Positions 1 to 8,150 of a stretch of 64,000 nt of DNA are shown here, piece by piece. The stretch is from an uncultured Lachnospiraceae bacterium. Its GTDB lineage: Bacteria > Bacillota > Clostridia > Lachnospirales > Lachnospiraceae. The stretch lies in assembly GCA_946407725.1 (NCBI GenBank), contig CAMJPM010000007.1, positions 1 through 64,000 of the forward strand, in the 5' to 3' direction. Each line of letters starts with the position of its first letter. Position 1 is the first letter of the stretch. The notes under the pieces are model-generated. The model was not told the DNA's origin. It saw only the letters and a program-made list of their open reading frames with translations, and did no database searches. The translations under genes and the position numbers were made by a program.

Positions 1-204
1 GGGCTTAATCCTGCTTCGCAGGACACGTTTCCGAAGGAAACGTGCCATATCGCTCTATTCATACTCGCAAAAACATCAGAGATATTTTTGCTCGTAGGTT
101 AAGCCCAGACTTGAGGTCTGGGCTTAATCCTGCTTCGCAGGACACGTTTCCGAAGGAAACGTGCCATATCGCTCCGTGATTTTTCTGAAAGAAAAATCAC
201 TACG
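1..204. repeat. Cluster of perfect palindromes, partly duplicated
   Basis: A 55-bp sequence starting GGGCTTAATCCTGC occurs identically at 1-55 and 120-174. Each copy holds two perfect hairpins with 3-nt loops: 9-23 (6-bp stem, loop TTC) and 24-44 (9-bp stem, loop GAA). Between the copies lie an imperfect hairpin at 62-96 and a perfect 12-bp one at about 99-128. A further 11-bp stem with loop GAA covers 176-200. GGGCTTAA at 1-8 can pair with TTAAGCCC at 99-106, enclosing three arms like a cloverleaf. The element probably continues left of the window. It abuts the stop codon of the alcohol dehydrogenase and may help end its transcript. Related in style to the element at 26279-26421. Confidence 0.85.
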
Positions 205-205
205 C

Positions 206-1351
206 TCACATGAGTTTCCTGAACATTGCTTCGAAGTCGGCGAGTTCTGCGTGTCTGGGGTTGCCGGGTGCGCAGGCGTCTGCTGCTGCGGACTCGCAGA
301 GGAAAGGCAGATCCTCTTCTTTAAGCTTCTCAAGCTTTGTGGGGATTCCCACATCAACAGAGAGCTGGCGAACTGCGTCAATTGCTGCCTGTCTGTAAGC
401 CTTCTCATCCATTCCTGTGGTGTCTACACCGAAGGCCTCGGCGATATTCTTAAACTTCGTGCCGGTATACTCCTGGTTGAACTCCATAACTATGGGAAGC
501 ATCATTGCGCATGCAACACCGTGGGGTGTGTCATATACCGCGCCAAGAGTGTGAGCCATGGAATGTGCAATTCCAAGTCCAACGTTTGAATAAGCCATAG
601 CCGTTACATACTGTGCCAGAGCCATTCCCTCGCGGCCGTCGGGATCATCCTCAACTGCCTTGCGGAGATTCTTTGCGATAAGCTGGATAGACTCTAAGTT
701 AAGCACATCAGCAAGCTCCCATGCTGCGCCTGTGGTGTAACCTTCGATGGCATGTGTAAGAGCGTCCATTCCGGTGGAAGCGGTAAGTCCCTTGGGCATG
801 GATGACATCATGTCGGGATCTACAACCGCGATATCGGGAATATCGTTAGGGTCTACACACACAAACTTTCTCTTCTTCTCAACATCGGTTATAACGTAGT
901 TGATGGTGGATTCAGCCCCTGTTCCACCTGTTGTGGGAACAGCGATGGTAAATACCGTGCGCTTCTTTGTGGGAGCAACACCCTCAAGGGAGCGGACATC
1001 CGCAAACTCGGGATTGTTAATGATGATTCCGATACCCTTACCTGTATCCATGGAAGAGCCGCCGCCAATGGTAATCATGCAGTCAGCGCCTGAATTCTTG
1101 TAGGCCTCTACTCCATGCTGTACATTTTCAATGGTGGGATTGGGCTTGATATCGGAATAAAGTTCATAGCCGATACCTTCCTTCTCAAGAAGATCCGTTA
1201 CCTTCTTCGTTACCCCAAACTTCACGAGATCAGGATCGGAAGCCACAAAAGCCTTCTTAAAACCCCTTGATTTGATAAGTCCCGGAATCTCCTGAATTGC
1301 CCCATGTCCGTGATACGAAATCCCATTCAGCACAAAACGATTAACTGCCAT
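206..1351 (-). CDS. Iron-containing alcohol dehydrogenase (FucO-like)
   Basis: A 381-residue group III alcohol dehydrogenase, a cytosolic enzyme that interconverts aldehydes and primary alcohols or diols with NAD(P)H. The glycine-rich GGGSSMDTGKG cofactor loop sits at about residue 96. The metal ligands fall at D196, H200, H263 and H277, the same numbers as E. coli lactaldehyde reductase FucO, so the iron site looks intact. The start is supported by AGGAGG (1359-1364) 7 nt upstream and a consensus promoter at 1424-1452. It appears to be monocistronic. The exact substrate (lactaldehyde, butyraldehyde, acetaldehyde) cannot be told from the sequence. Confidence 0.95.
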   Translation of the reverse strand: MAVNRFVLNGISYHGHGAIQEIPGLIKSRGFKKAFVASDPDLVKFGVTKKVTDLLEKEGIGYELYSDIKPNPTIENVQHGVEAYKNSGADCMITIGGGSSMDTGKGIGIIINNPEFADVRSLEGVAPTKKRTVFTIAVPTTGGTGAESTINYVITDVEKKRKFVCVDPNDIPDIAVVDPDMMSSMPKGLTASTGMDALTHAIEGYTTGAAWELADVLNLESIQLIAKNLRKAVEDDPDGREGMALAQYVTAMAYSNVGLGIAHSMAHTLGAVYDTPHGVACAMMLPIVMEFNQEYTGTKFKNIAEAFGVDTTGMDEKAYRQAAIDAVRQLSVDVGIPTKLEKLKEEDLPFLCESAAADACAPGNPRHAELADFEAMFRKLM

Positions 1352-1423
1352 TCTTTTACCTCCTCGAAATTAAATGGATTTGCGGTTCCGGGCACCTTAT
1401 ATCCCGGCCGCACAGATATAAAT

Positions 1424-1452
1424 ATTGTACAACAAATGTCGGAAACATTCAA
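1424..1452 (-). promoter_or_regulatory. Sigma-A promoter of the iron alcohol dehydrogenase
   Basis: On the minus strand TTGAAT, a 17-bp spacer, then TACAAT. The predicted transcript start lies about 65 nt before the ATG at 1351. Confidence 0.7.
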
Positions 1453-1471
1453 GAATTTTCTGTCAAATTGA

Positions 1472-2698
1472 CTATAAACTTTTAACGACCTCCAGCGCTT
1501 TTTCCAGCTGGTTGTCAGTACCGTCCTTCTGATAGAGATCAGCGTCAAACTCAACCATGACATCGGGTTCTATGCCTGTTCCCTGAATATTTATCCCTTT
1601 TGGAGTGTAATAACGGGAATTGGTGAGCTTTATTGCCGAACCGTCAGAAAGAGGATAGATGTTCTGTACGATCCCTTTTCCGAATGTGGCGGTTCCCACC
1701 ACGGTACCGGATCCGTAATCCTTTATTGCTCCGGTAAAAAGCTCGGAAGCACTGGCACTTGATGAATCCACCAGAACAACCAGGGGCAGCCCCAGCTCCT
1801 CAGGTGTTTCCGCATTATAATCCCTTCTGGATCCCCGGCTGTCCAGGGTATAGGTTACCACTCCCGTGGAAATGATGTCGTCGGCTATTTTTACCGCCGA
1901 ATCCACCATGCCTCCGCCGTTTCCCCTGAGATCTATTATAAGTCTTTTCATTCCCTGGTTTTTCAGGGAGGAAAGGGCGCTTTCAAACTGTTCCACCGTA
2001 ATACTCTCAAAAGTACCGATTAAGATATAGCCTGTTTCGCTGTCCAGCATATTGGAAGAAACTGTTATCGCCTCCACCTTCTGCCGGGGAATGGTAAACT
2101 CAATCTGTTCCATATCCTCTCCCCTGAGCATCACCACATCTACGCTGGTTCCCTTTCTCCCGCGGACCTTATCAACGAGATCAGACATATCCATACCGGA
2201 CACATATACACCGTCCACCATGTAAAAAATGTCTCCGATCTCCACTCCCGCTGCCTTCGCAGCCGAATCCTCGGAAGCAAAACCAGAGATCTCAAAAAAT
2301 CCTTTTTCGTTCTGGATGATGGTAACCCCTATGCCTTCAAAGGAGCCCTTATTTGATTCGGTAAGCCTGGAATACTCTTTAGCAGTGTAATAATCGGAAT
2401 ACTTGTCATTAAGGGATGCCACAAGGCCCTTATATATTCCTTCCGCCCGGTCTTCCGGAGTATCTCCGGATTTGTTATCCTCCTGGTAATCAAGATAATA
2501 ATAATCAATATAATTATTTATAATGCTTATCTTTTCCTTTACCTCTGAAGTGAGGAGAGAATCTCCCCCTGACGGGGTGAATCCGCGGCCCAGCAGAAAA
2601 TTATGGACTGATCCGCCGAAAAATATGATCAGAAGAGCTGTTAAAGAAAGCAGGAGGCCGGTAACCACCCCTCCCCAAAAACCGGGTTTTTCTTTCAT
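1472..2698 (-). CDS. S41 C-terminal processing protease (CtpA/CtpB family)
   Basis: A 408-residue membrane-anchored protease acting outside the membrane. An N-terminal membrane segment covers about residues 7-30, followed by a PDZ domain at about 120-205 and the S41 core. The catalytic dyad is probably S314 (in DSSSASASE) and K341 (in FGKG), and the LRGNGGG loop lies at about 258. Its ATG lies 1 nt after the FtsX stop codon, so it is the last gene of an ftsE-ftsX-ctp operon. FtsEX controls cell-wall hydrolases in Firmicutes. The linkage suggests that this protease processes or tunes the same machinery (inference). Confidence 0.93.
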   Translation of the reverse strand: MKEKPGFWGGVVTGLLLSLTALLIIFFGGSVHNFLLGRGFTPSGGDSLLTSEVKEKISIINNYIDYYYLDYQEDNKSGDTPEDRAEGIYKGLVASLNDKYSDYYTAKEYSRLTESNKGSFEGIGVTIIQNEKGFFEISGFASEDSAAKAAGVEIGDIFYMVDGVYVSGMDMSDLVDKVRGRKGTSVDVVMLRGEDMEQIEFTIPRQKVEAITVSSNMLDSETGYILIGTFESITVEQFESALSSLKNQGMKRLIIDLRGNGGGMVDSAVKIADDIISTGVVTYTLDSRGSRRDYNAETPEELGLPLVVLVDSSSASASELFTGAIKDYGSGTVVGTATFGKGIVQNIYPLSDGSAIKLTNSRYYTPKGINIQGTGIEPDVMVEFDADLYQKDGTDNQLEKALEVVKSL

Positions 2699-2699
2699 G

Positions 2700-3599
2700 T
2701 TACACCCTTAAATGCTTCCGGGCAGTCACAAAGCTTCCCAAAAATCCTATACCCGCACCCAGTATCAGTGATGCAGGCACAAGAGTAGTGAATATTTCGC
2801 TGATAGATAAAAACTGCAGAAGAGAATCCAGCACCGCAAACCGGTCCACCAAATACTCTATTGCTTTTTTATAGATAAAATAGATGGCTGCAAGGGGAAT
2901 TGCCGCTCCCACAAGGCCGAGTATCATTCCCTCTATCACAAAGGGCGCCCTTACAACGAAATCCGTTGCGCCGATGAGCTTCATAATATATATCTCTTCA
3001 CGCCGTACCGTGATACCTATTGCCACCGTGTTGCTTATAAGGAATATGGATACGGCCAGAAGGATAAGTATTATTCCCATGGAGACATAGGAGATAAGGG
3101 AATTCACACTGGTGAGCATTGTGGCAACAACAGCGGATTTCCGTACCTGTCTCACACCAGGAAGGGATTCTATATATGAGACCAGGTTTTCCTGCATGGA
3201 GATATCGTTCATGTAAATCTCGTAGTTGGAATCCTCTGCCAGAGGGTTATCGTCCCCGAAGCTGTCCACGTAATCCCCGAGATTTTCGGCCTTAAAGGAT
3301 TCCCATGCCTCTTCCGCAGAGACATATACCAGCTTTGAGACCTCTGCCCTTTTATCTATCTCATCACCTATGGCTTTAATTCCCTCATCCGAGAGCCCTT
3401 CGTCAAAAAATACCGTAATGGCGACGCCGGCCTGGGCTTTCCTGACTATATTTGAAAAATTCAGCACAATGGAATAGAACACCCCGAAGAGAAAAACGCA
3501 GGATGCTATAGTCGCAATAGTGGCCAGAGAGAATATCTTGTTTCTGAATATATTTTTGACACCCTGACCAATAGCATAGAAAACCGCACTAATCCTCAT
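2700..3599 (-). CDS. ftsX: Cell division ABC transporter permease FtsX
   Basis: A 299-residue FtsX: a short cytoplasmic N-terminus, a first membrane segment at about 22-45, an extracellular domain of about 120 residues, then three further membrane segments ending in a charged tail. The FtsX permease signature (TVAIGITVRREEIYIMKLIG) is clear at about 190-210. The start overlaps the end of ftsE by 11 bp, indicating translational coupling. Together with FtsE it forms a mechanotransmitter that activates peptidoglycan hydrolases at the septum or side wall. Length and topology are normal for Gram-positive FtsX. Confidence 0.95.
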   Translation of the reverse strand: MRISAVFYAIGQGVKNIFRNKIFSLATIATIASCVFLFGVFYSIVLNFSNIVRKAQAGVAITVFFDEGLSDEGIKAIGDEIDKRAEVSKLVYVSAEEAWESFKAENLGDYVDSFGDDNPLAEDSNYEIYMNDISMQENLVSYIESLPGVRQVRKSAVVATMLTSVNSLISYVSMGIILILLAVSIFLISNTVAIGITVRREEIYIMKLIGATDFVVRAPFVIEGMILGLVGAAIPLAAIYFIYKKAIEYLVDRFAVLDSLLQFLSISEIFTTLVPASLILGAGIGFLGSFVTARKHLRV

Positions 3600-4278
3600 C
3601 TATATAACCACCCTTTTTCTGATCGCTCACAATGACACCCTTTTTCATCGTGATAACTCTTTTACGCATCTCATTCACGATCTCACGGTTATGGGTGACC
3701 ACAAGGACCGTAGTGCCGTTCTTATTGATCTGCTCCAGTAATTTCATTATTTCCCAGGAGTTCTTGGGATCCAGATTTCCCGTGGGCTCATCTGCCAGAA
3801 GGATCGGCGGATCATTGATAATGGCTCTTGCAAGGGCTACTCTCTGCTGCTCTCCTCCAGAAAGCTGCCTGGGCCTGCTCTTGTATTTTTCGGCAAGTCC
3901 CACAAGAGACAGCACCCCCGGTACATTCCGCCTTATCTCCCGGGCGGGAACCGAGATGACCCTCTGGGCAAAAGCCACGTTCTCATAAACATTTCTGTCC
4001 TTTAACAACCGGAAATCCTGGAATACCACGCCTATACTCCTGCGGTATTTTGGAATCTTCCGGTGCTTCAGCTTCACCACATCCGTGTGGTTTACGATTA
4101 TCCTTCCGCTGGTAGGGGTCAGCTCCCGAAGCAGAAGCTTTATGAGAGTGGATTTTCCCGATCCCGAATCCCCCACGATAAATACGAATTCTCCCTTTTC
4201 TATGTGGAGACTGATATTGTTCAGTGCCGGCGCCCCGGCTGTGGAATATGACTTATTAACGTCTTCAAGAATGATCAT
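3589..4278 (-). CDS. ftsE: Cell division ATP-binding protein FtsE
   Basis: A 229-residue ABC ATPase. Walker A is GDSGSGKS at about residue 36, the signature is [14 protein letters not shown] at about 139, and Walker B is [12 protein letters not shown] at about 159 followed by a VTHN switch histidine. Length and the ftsX partner directly downstream identify it as FtsE rather than another type of ABC ATPase. It follows the CdaR-like regulator gene with a 12-bp gap, so these may share a transcript. Confidence 0.95.
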   Translation of the reverse strand: MIILEDVNKSYSTAGAPALNNISLHIEKGEFVFIVGDSGSGKSTLIKLLLRELTPTSGRIIVNHTDVVKLKHRKIPKYRRSIGVVFQDFRLLKDRNVYENVAFAQRVISVPAREIRRNVPGVLSLVGLAEKYKSRPRQLSGGEQQRVALARAIINDPPILLADEPTGNLDPKNSWEIMKLLEQINKNGTTVLVVTHNREIVNEMRKRVITMKKGVIVSDQKKGGYIDED

Positions 4279-4290
4279 AAAAATTTCCCG

Positions 4291-5382
4291 TTAAAAATTT
4301 ATTTCTTCCATGTACTTCATGTATTTTGCCACCATAAGGGCAATCTTGAAGGTAATGGCATCTTCAAAGATCCGAAGATCCAGACCTGTGGTCTTCTGCA
4401 GTTTATCAAGCCTGTAGACCAAGGTATTCCTGTGTATGTAGAGCTGACGGCTTGTTTCGGACACATTGAGGGAATTCTCAAAAAACTTGTTAATAGTGGC
4501 AAGTGTCTCATCATCGAATTCCTCGGGAGAGCGCCCCTCGAATATCTCCTGGATGAACATCCTGCAGAGGGGAATTGGCAGCTGGTATATGATCCTGCCG
4601 ATCCCCAGTGAGCTGTAGGCCACCACGGTTCTCTCTTCAAAGAAGATCTTTCCCACGTCCAGAGCCATTTTGGCCTCTTTATATGAACGGCTCACATCCT
4701 TGATATCATCCACGGATGTCCCGTAGGAGATCCTTATCTTCGCTGCACCCTCATTTCCCAGGTATTCCAGCATTTTCTCCGCTATACCCTTGTTCTCGTC
4801 AGCGGTCTTTTCCTCTGTATGCTCATGCACCACGATGACATTCTTTTCATCCACCGCAGTGACAAAATCCGACGTTACGGATATAAAGTACTCCCTCACC
4901 ATCTCCAGAACTGTGGTATTGTTCTCCCCCTCGGATTCTATCAAAAAAACTGTTCTCTTTACATCAGTGGCTATGTGGAGCTTCTTTGCCCTGTTAAATA
5001 TATCCACCAGAAGAAGATTGTCAAGGATAAGATTTTTAATGAAATTATCCTTGTCAAAGCGTTCTTTATACGCAACCAGCAGCCCCTGTATCTGGAATGC
5101 CGCAATCTTTCCCGCCATATAGGCATCTTCACCGCTGCCGTTAGTGGCAAGAATGTATTCCAGCTGCTGATCATCATCACGGATCTTAAAAAACTGATAT
5201 CCGTGTATCTCCTGGCTGTCTGCCGGAGATGCGGCAAATGTTCTGATATCCTGTTCCCCCGCAGCAGTCAATTTAAAAGTATCGGCCAGGCTCCTGCCCT
5301 CGGTATCAAACACACTCATATCGATCCTGGTAATATCCTTAAGCCCGTCAACAGTATTCTGAAGTATCTGGTTTGAAATCAT
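4291..5382 (-). CDS. CdaR/PucR-family helix-turn-helix regulator
   Basis: A 363-residue transcription regulator. The N-terminal ~120 residues resemble the sugar-diacid recognition domain of CdaR. The middle is a GGDEF-like CdaR domain and the last ~58 residues carry the PucR-type HTH (TSRQLYIHRNTLVYRLDKL). Such proteins usually activate carbohydrate-acid or other catabolic genes, but no such gene adjoins it. It lies 12 bp upstream of ftsE and may simply be co-transcribed, or may control the ftsEX operon (inference). The start is supported by a GGAG site 9-12 nt before the ATG (AGAAGGAGTAGAAAT). No convincing -35 was found. Confidence 0.88.
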   Translation of the reverse strand: MISNQILQNTVDGLKDITRIDMSVFDTEGRSLADTFKLTAAGEQDIRTFAASPADSQEIHGYQFFKIRDDDQQLEYILATNGSGEDAYMAGKIAAFQIQGLLVAYKERFDKDNFIKNLILDNLLLVDIFNRAKKLHIATDVKRTVFLIESEGENNTTVLEMVREYFISVTSDFVTAVDEKNVIVVHEHTEEKTADENKGIAEKMLEYLGNEGAAKIRISYGTSVDDIKDVSRSYKEAKMALDVGKIFFEERTVVAYSSLGIGRIIYQLPIPLCRMFIQEIFEGRSPEEFDDETLATINKFFENSLNVSETSRQLYIHRNTLVYRLDKLQKTTGLDLRIFEDAITFKIALMVAKYMKYMEEINF

Positions 5383-5509
5383 ATTTCTACTCCTTCTCAG
5401 GCACCCATGCTAAATACCATTTTAATGCTATAATACAAAAAATGGAATACTTTGACCGATATTTTTTGTGAATTATTTACAAATCAGATGATTTTCTTTC
5501 ACACAAGCG

Positions 5510-6346
5510 CTAATCCGCTCCATCATCCGGGCTTTCATTACGGTTTTCATCCGCTTCCTCATCCGGCTTTTCATCTGAATTGTCCCCCAGGCTGACCTTA
5601 TTCCCAAATTCAATTATCTTTTCGGGATCCGGGAACTCTTCCATCTTCCTGTTTTCGGAGCTGTCGGCTGAAGCGCTCTCCCTGTCATAGGTATTCAGGG
5701 CATTCTTAAACAGCCTCCGCATCAGGAATTCGCTTAAGCCTCCCTTTTTCACGGCTCCCCTGCTGTTGACTCTTAAGGATACATCCCTTATAACCACTAT
5801 CAGCTGGGCATTCAGCTTCATCCTGTTTTCCCTGATAAAGCGTTCTGCATCCGGGGATTCCAGATTCATCATTATGACATCCGGCAGGCTGCTGTTTACC
5901 TCATTCACTATGGAATCATCTCCGCCTGCGGTATCCTCCCTGGAAGCGGCATAAACGATATTTAAGGGGCCGTAAAAGCCCGTAAGGGATTCCTGCAGGG
6001 CATCCAGCTTCTGCTTCGTCTGTGAGATCAGAAAAACTCCCCGTCCTTCCTTTGAGATCTTCCGAAGGAGCCCTTTAAGGAAAAGGTTGCTCTCTATCTC
6101 CCTTCCCCGGGATCTGCTGGACACATTTCCCGCCTGAAGTATGTCATTATTTGTGGGAATCAGCAGGTCCATGTTTTCCAGGTCTTCCTTCATGCTTTCA
6201 TCCGCGCTTGCTTTCAGCAGCACATCATGGGTTATGAAGTCTACCGTATTGCATATACCGTTATTCAGATACATGGTTATACGGCGCATGGACTCTCTTA
6301 CGGAATAATCCTTAAACTCTATTCCCAGCACTGTAAGTTTTTTCAT
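5510..6346 (-). CDS. WecB/TagA/CpsF-family glycosyltransferase (WecG/TagA-like)
   Basis: About 278 residues from the preferred start MKKLTVLGIEF. The longer ORF adds 35 residues across the promoter and is rejected. The core resembles TagA/WecG enzymes that add N-acetylmannosamine-type sugars to a lipid-linked GlcNAc during wall teichoic acid or surface-polymer synthesis. Matching features are VDFITHDVLL, the DLLIPTNNDIL stretch, and SLPDVIMMNLESP. The usual HGVD-type motif is not obvious, so activity on the standard substrate is not certain. The C-terminal ~60 residues are acidic and probably disordered. A TATACT box lies 7 nt before the ATG and there is no ribosome site, pointing to a leaderless transcript. 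Confidence 0.75.
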   Translation of the reverse strand: MKKLTVLGIEFKDYSVRESMRRITMYLNNGICNTVDFITHDVLLKASADESMKEDLENMDLLIPTNNDILQAGNVSSRSRGREIESNLFLKGLLRKISKEGRGVFLISQTKQKLDALQESLTGFYGPLNIVYAASREDTAGGDDSIVNEVNSSLPDVIMMNLESPDAERFIRENRMKLNAQLIVVIRDVSLRVNSRGAVKKGGLSEFLMRRLFKNALNTYDRESASADSSENRKMEEFPDPEKIIEFGNKVSLGDNSDEKPDEEADENRNESPDDGAD

Positions 6347-6353
6347 AACGGGT

Positions 6354-6382
6354 AGTATAACATATATTGGAAAAAATACCAA
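6354..6382 (-). promoter_or_regulatory. Promoter of the WecB/TagA gene, leaderless type
   Basis: On the minus strand TTGGTA, a 17-bp spacer, TATACT, then only 7 nt to the ATG at 6346. No Shine-Dalgarno sequence fits in that space. Confidence 0.6.
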
Positions 6383-6396
6383 AAAAAGCTGATAAA

Positions 6397-6405
6397 TGTT
6401 ATAAT
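6397..6405 (+). promoter_or_regulatory. Extended -10 promoter of the GT39-like gene
   Basis: TGTTATAAT, an extended -10 element with no clear -35, lies 6 nt before the ATG at 6412. It is divergent from the WecB promoter within a 65-bp gap. Confidence 0.55.
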
Positions 6406-6411
6406 TCAAAT

Positions 6412-7833
6412 ATGCACAACACCGGAAAAGACAATAAAAAAGCCGTTCCAAAGCCGGAACTGATACTGCTTTTCACTGCAGCCGCAGGGAGTATTCTCTA
6501 TATCTCCCTTATATTCAATGACAATCTCTGGGTTGACGAAGCCTTCACTGCAGCCCTCATAAGGGGAAGCATGGCGGAGGTGATACGTGATACGGTAAAT
6601 GATACCCTTCCGCCCTTTTACAACGTGGCGGGAAAGCTCCTCACAGCGGTTTTTGGTTTTTCCCCTTTAGTTCTAAAGCTTTTTTCCTGTATTCCCATGA
6701 TCCTCTTAATGTTTTTCGGAGGCAGGAAGCTGTTTTCTGTCTGCGGCTTCAGAACTGCTTTTCTTTATGAGCTTTTTCTGATAGCCATGCCCCATTTCCT
6801 GCACTACGGTGTGGAGATCAGGATGTACAGCTGGGGTGTTTTCGCCTGCGGTATGGCCGGGACATGCTTTCTGAATATACTTAAGGATGATGCTTCTTTG
6901 ATTCCCCTGTCATTATTCACGGTCTTTGCAGGCTATATACACCATTTTGCCCTGGTATCCTGCGGAATGCTGTGGCTTATGCTGCTCCTTATCATGCTGG
7001 TAAAACGGGATATCCGGGAGTTAAAAAAATACGGCTTAAATCTTCTCCTGATATTTCTCCTTTATCTTCCCGGCCTCCTCCTTACGGTATTCCAGATAAA
7101 GAACGCCAGCTCCTATTTTTCCATGGCTCCCCTTTCCTTTAACTCGCTTTTAAGCGACATAAGGTTTCCTTTTGTGACAAATATAACCCTGTTGTCGGCC
7201 CTGCTCCTTGTTTCATGTTTTGCTGCTGTTGTTTTCTGCCTTCTCCCCCGGATAAAGGCTGAAAACGCCTTTGAGGGGCTCTGCCTTCTCTCTGTCATTT
7301 TTCTGACTCTGTTTTTCGGCTACGGCGTATCTCTTTTGGCAGGAAGAAGTCTTTTTACTGCCAGATATCTCGTTCCCTCCCTTGCTCTTTTGTGGATGGG
7401 GATAGCCTGTTTTACCGATGCTGCCGTATCGGCCCTTGATAACAACCGCTTTCTCATGCTGTTTGCCGCGGTGATTATAGTACTGACCGGCGAGCAGGAC
7501 TACCGTCAGGCCTTCAGGGAAGAATACGTACGCGGTGCGGAAATCATGGAAGCATACTTCAGAGATAATATTTCCGTGGGAGACAGGTACATTATCCATG
7601 AAGATGTGCCGGAGATCGAAATATGCTTAAAATACTATTGTCCGGCTCTTAAAAAAACCGGCTGGAAAAAAGCAGCCGAAACAGCCGGAAATCTGTGGCT
7701 CTTCGACAGGGGAGACAGCAAAAAACCGCTTGAAAAAGCGGCTGAATACGGCTATAATCCGAAGTATATAAGCGACTTCTGTTTTGACCGTTATTCCTTT
7801 TCCCTCTATAAACTGGAAAAGGAAGAAAACTGA
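6412..7833 (+). CDS. GT39-like polytopic membrane glycosyltransferase
   Basis: About 473 residues from the ATG at 6412. The ORF-track start at 6367 would begin upstream of the -10 box. It has a short charged N-terminus, then roughly ten hydrophobic segments. The first loop carries WVDEAFT followed by TLPPFYNV, the acidic and PPFY motifs of the PMT/ArnT-like GT39 fold that uses polyprenyl-phosphate sugars. The C-terminal ~90 residues are soluble and probably extracytoplasmic. The likely role is glycosylation of a surface polymer, lipid or protein, with unknown acceptor. It is followed 47 bp later by a YjfB-type gene. Confidence 0.75.
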   Translation: MHNTGKDNKKAVPKPELILLFTAAAGSILYISLIFNDNLWVDEAFTAALIRGSMAEVIRDTVNDTLPPFYNVAGKLLTAVFGFSPLVLKLFSCIPMILLMFFGGRKLFSVCGFRTAFLYELFLIAMPHFLHYGVEIRMYSWGVFACGMAGTCFLNILKDDASLIPLSLFTVFAGYIHHFALVSCGMLWLMLLLIMLVKRDIRELKKYGLNLLLIFLLYLPGLLLTVFQIKNASSYFSMAPLSFNSLLSDIRFPFVTNITLLSALLLVSCFAAVVFCLLPRIKAENAFEGLCLLSVIFLTLFFGYGVSLLAGRSLFTARYLVPSLALLWMGIACFTDAAVSALDNNRFLMLFAAVIIVLTGEQDYRQAFREEYVRGAEIMEAYFRDNISVGDRYIIHEDVPEIEICLKYYCPALKKTGWKKAAETAGNLWLFDRGDSKKPLEKAAEYGYNPKYISDFCFDRYSFSLYKLEKEEN

Positions 7834-7880
7834 AGCTCCTTATAGATCTTATTGACATTCCAGGGAAGGAGGCTGGACAT

Positions 7881-8099
7881 ATGGATGTGTCGTCATTAAT
7901 GGATGTATCTTCATTAGCAATGCCCGATATTGCCGGTTTATCTATGTCCATGGCAAGAAATAAAACCCTTCAGGATGTGGGAACTGCTCTTCTTTCCAAC
8001 GCGCTAAGCGTTCAGGAAAGTCAGGGTGCTGCAACGGTCGGCATGATGGAGAGGTCTGTAACTCCTGAAATAGGCGGAAATATTGATGCGAGGGCATAA
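7881..8099 (+). CDS. YjfB-type putative motility protein
   Basis: A 72-residue protein. The MDVSSL start, a helical middle (MSMARNKTLQDVGTALLSNALS) and a short polar tail match the YjfB family, often found with flagellar regulons in Firmicutes. Its biochemical role is unknown. A GGAAGGAGG site lies upstream of the ATG. Because the second MDVSS repeats the first nine bases later, translation could also start at residue 7. It ends at a strong terminator (8114-8149). Confidence 0.75.
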   Translation: MDVSSLMDVSSLAMPDIAGLSMSMARNKTLQDVGTALLSNALSVQESQGAATVGMMERSVTPEIGGNIDARA

Positions 8100-8113
8100 A
8101 AGGCGTATCAAAG

Positions 8114-8149
8114 AAAAAACGGGGCTGCTGCATGGCGGCTCCGTTTTTC
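8114..8149. terminator. Bidirectional intrinsic terminator
   Basis: A 10-bp stem (ACGGGGCTGC with GCGGCTCCGT, two G-U pairs, 6-nt loop) is flanked by AAAAA on the left and TTTTT on the right. It therefore serves both the plus-strand YjfB gene and the minus-strand CPBP gene that ends at 8151. Confidence 0.85.
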
Positions 8150-8150
8150 T

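Noticed and set aside
4063-5376. Plus-strand ORFs over ftsE and the CdaR gene (e.g. 185 aa)
   Set aside because: They are shadows of the conserved minus-strand genes.
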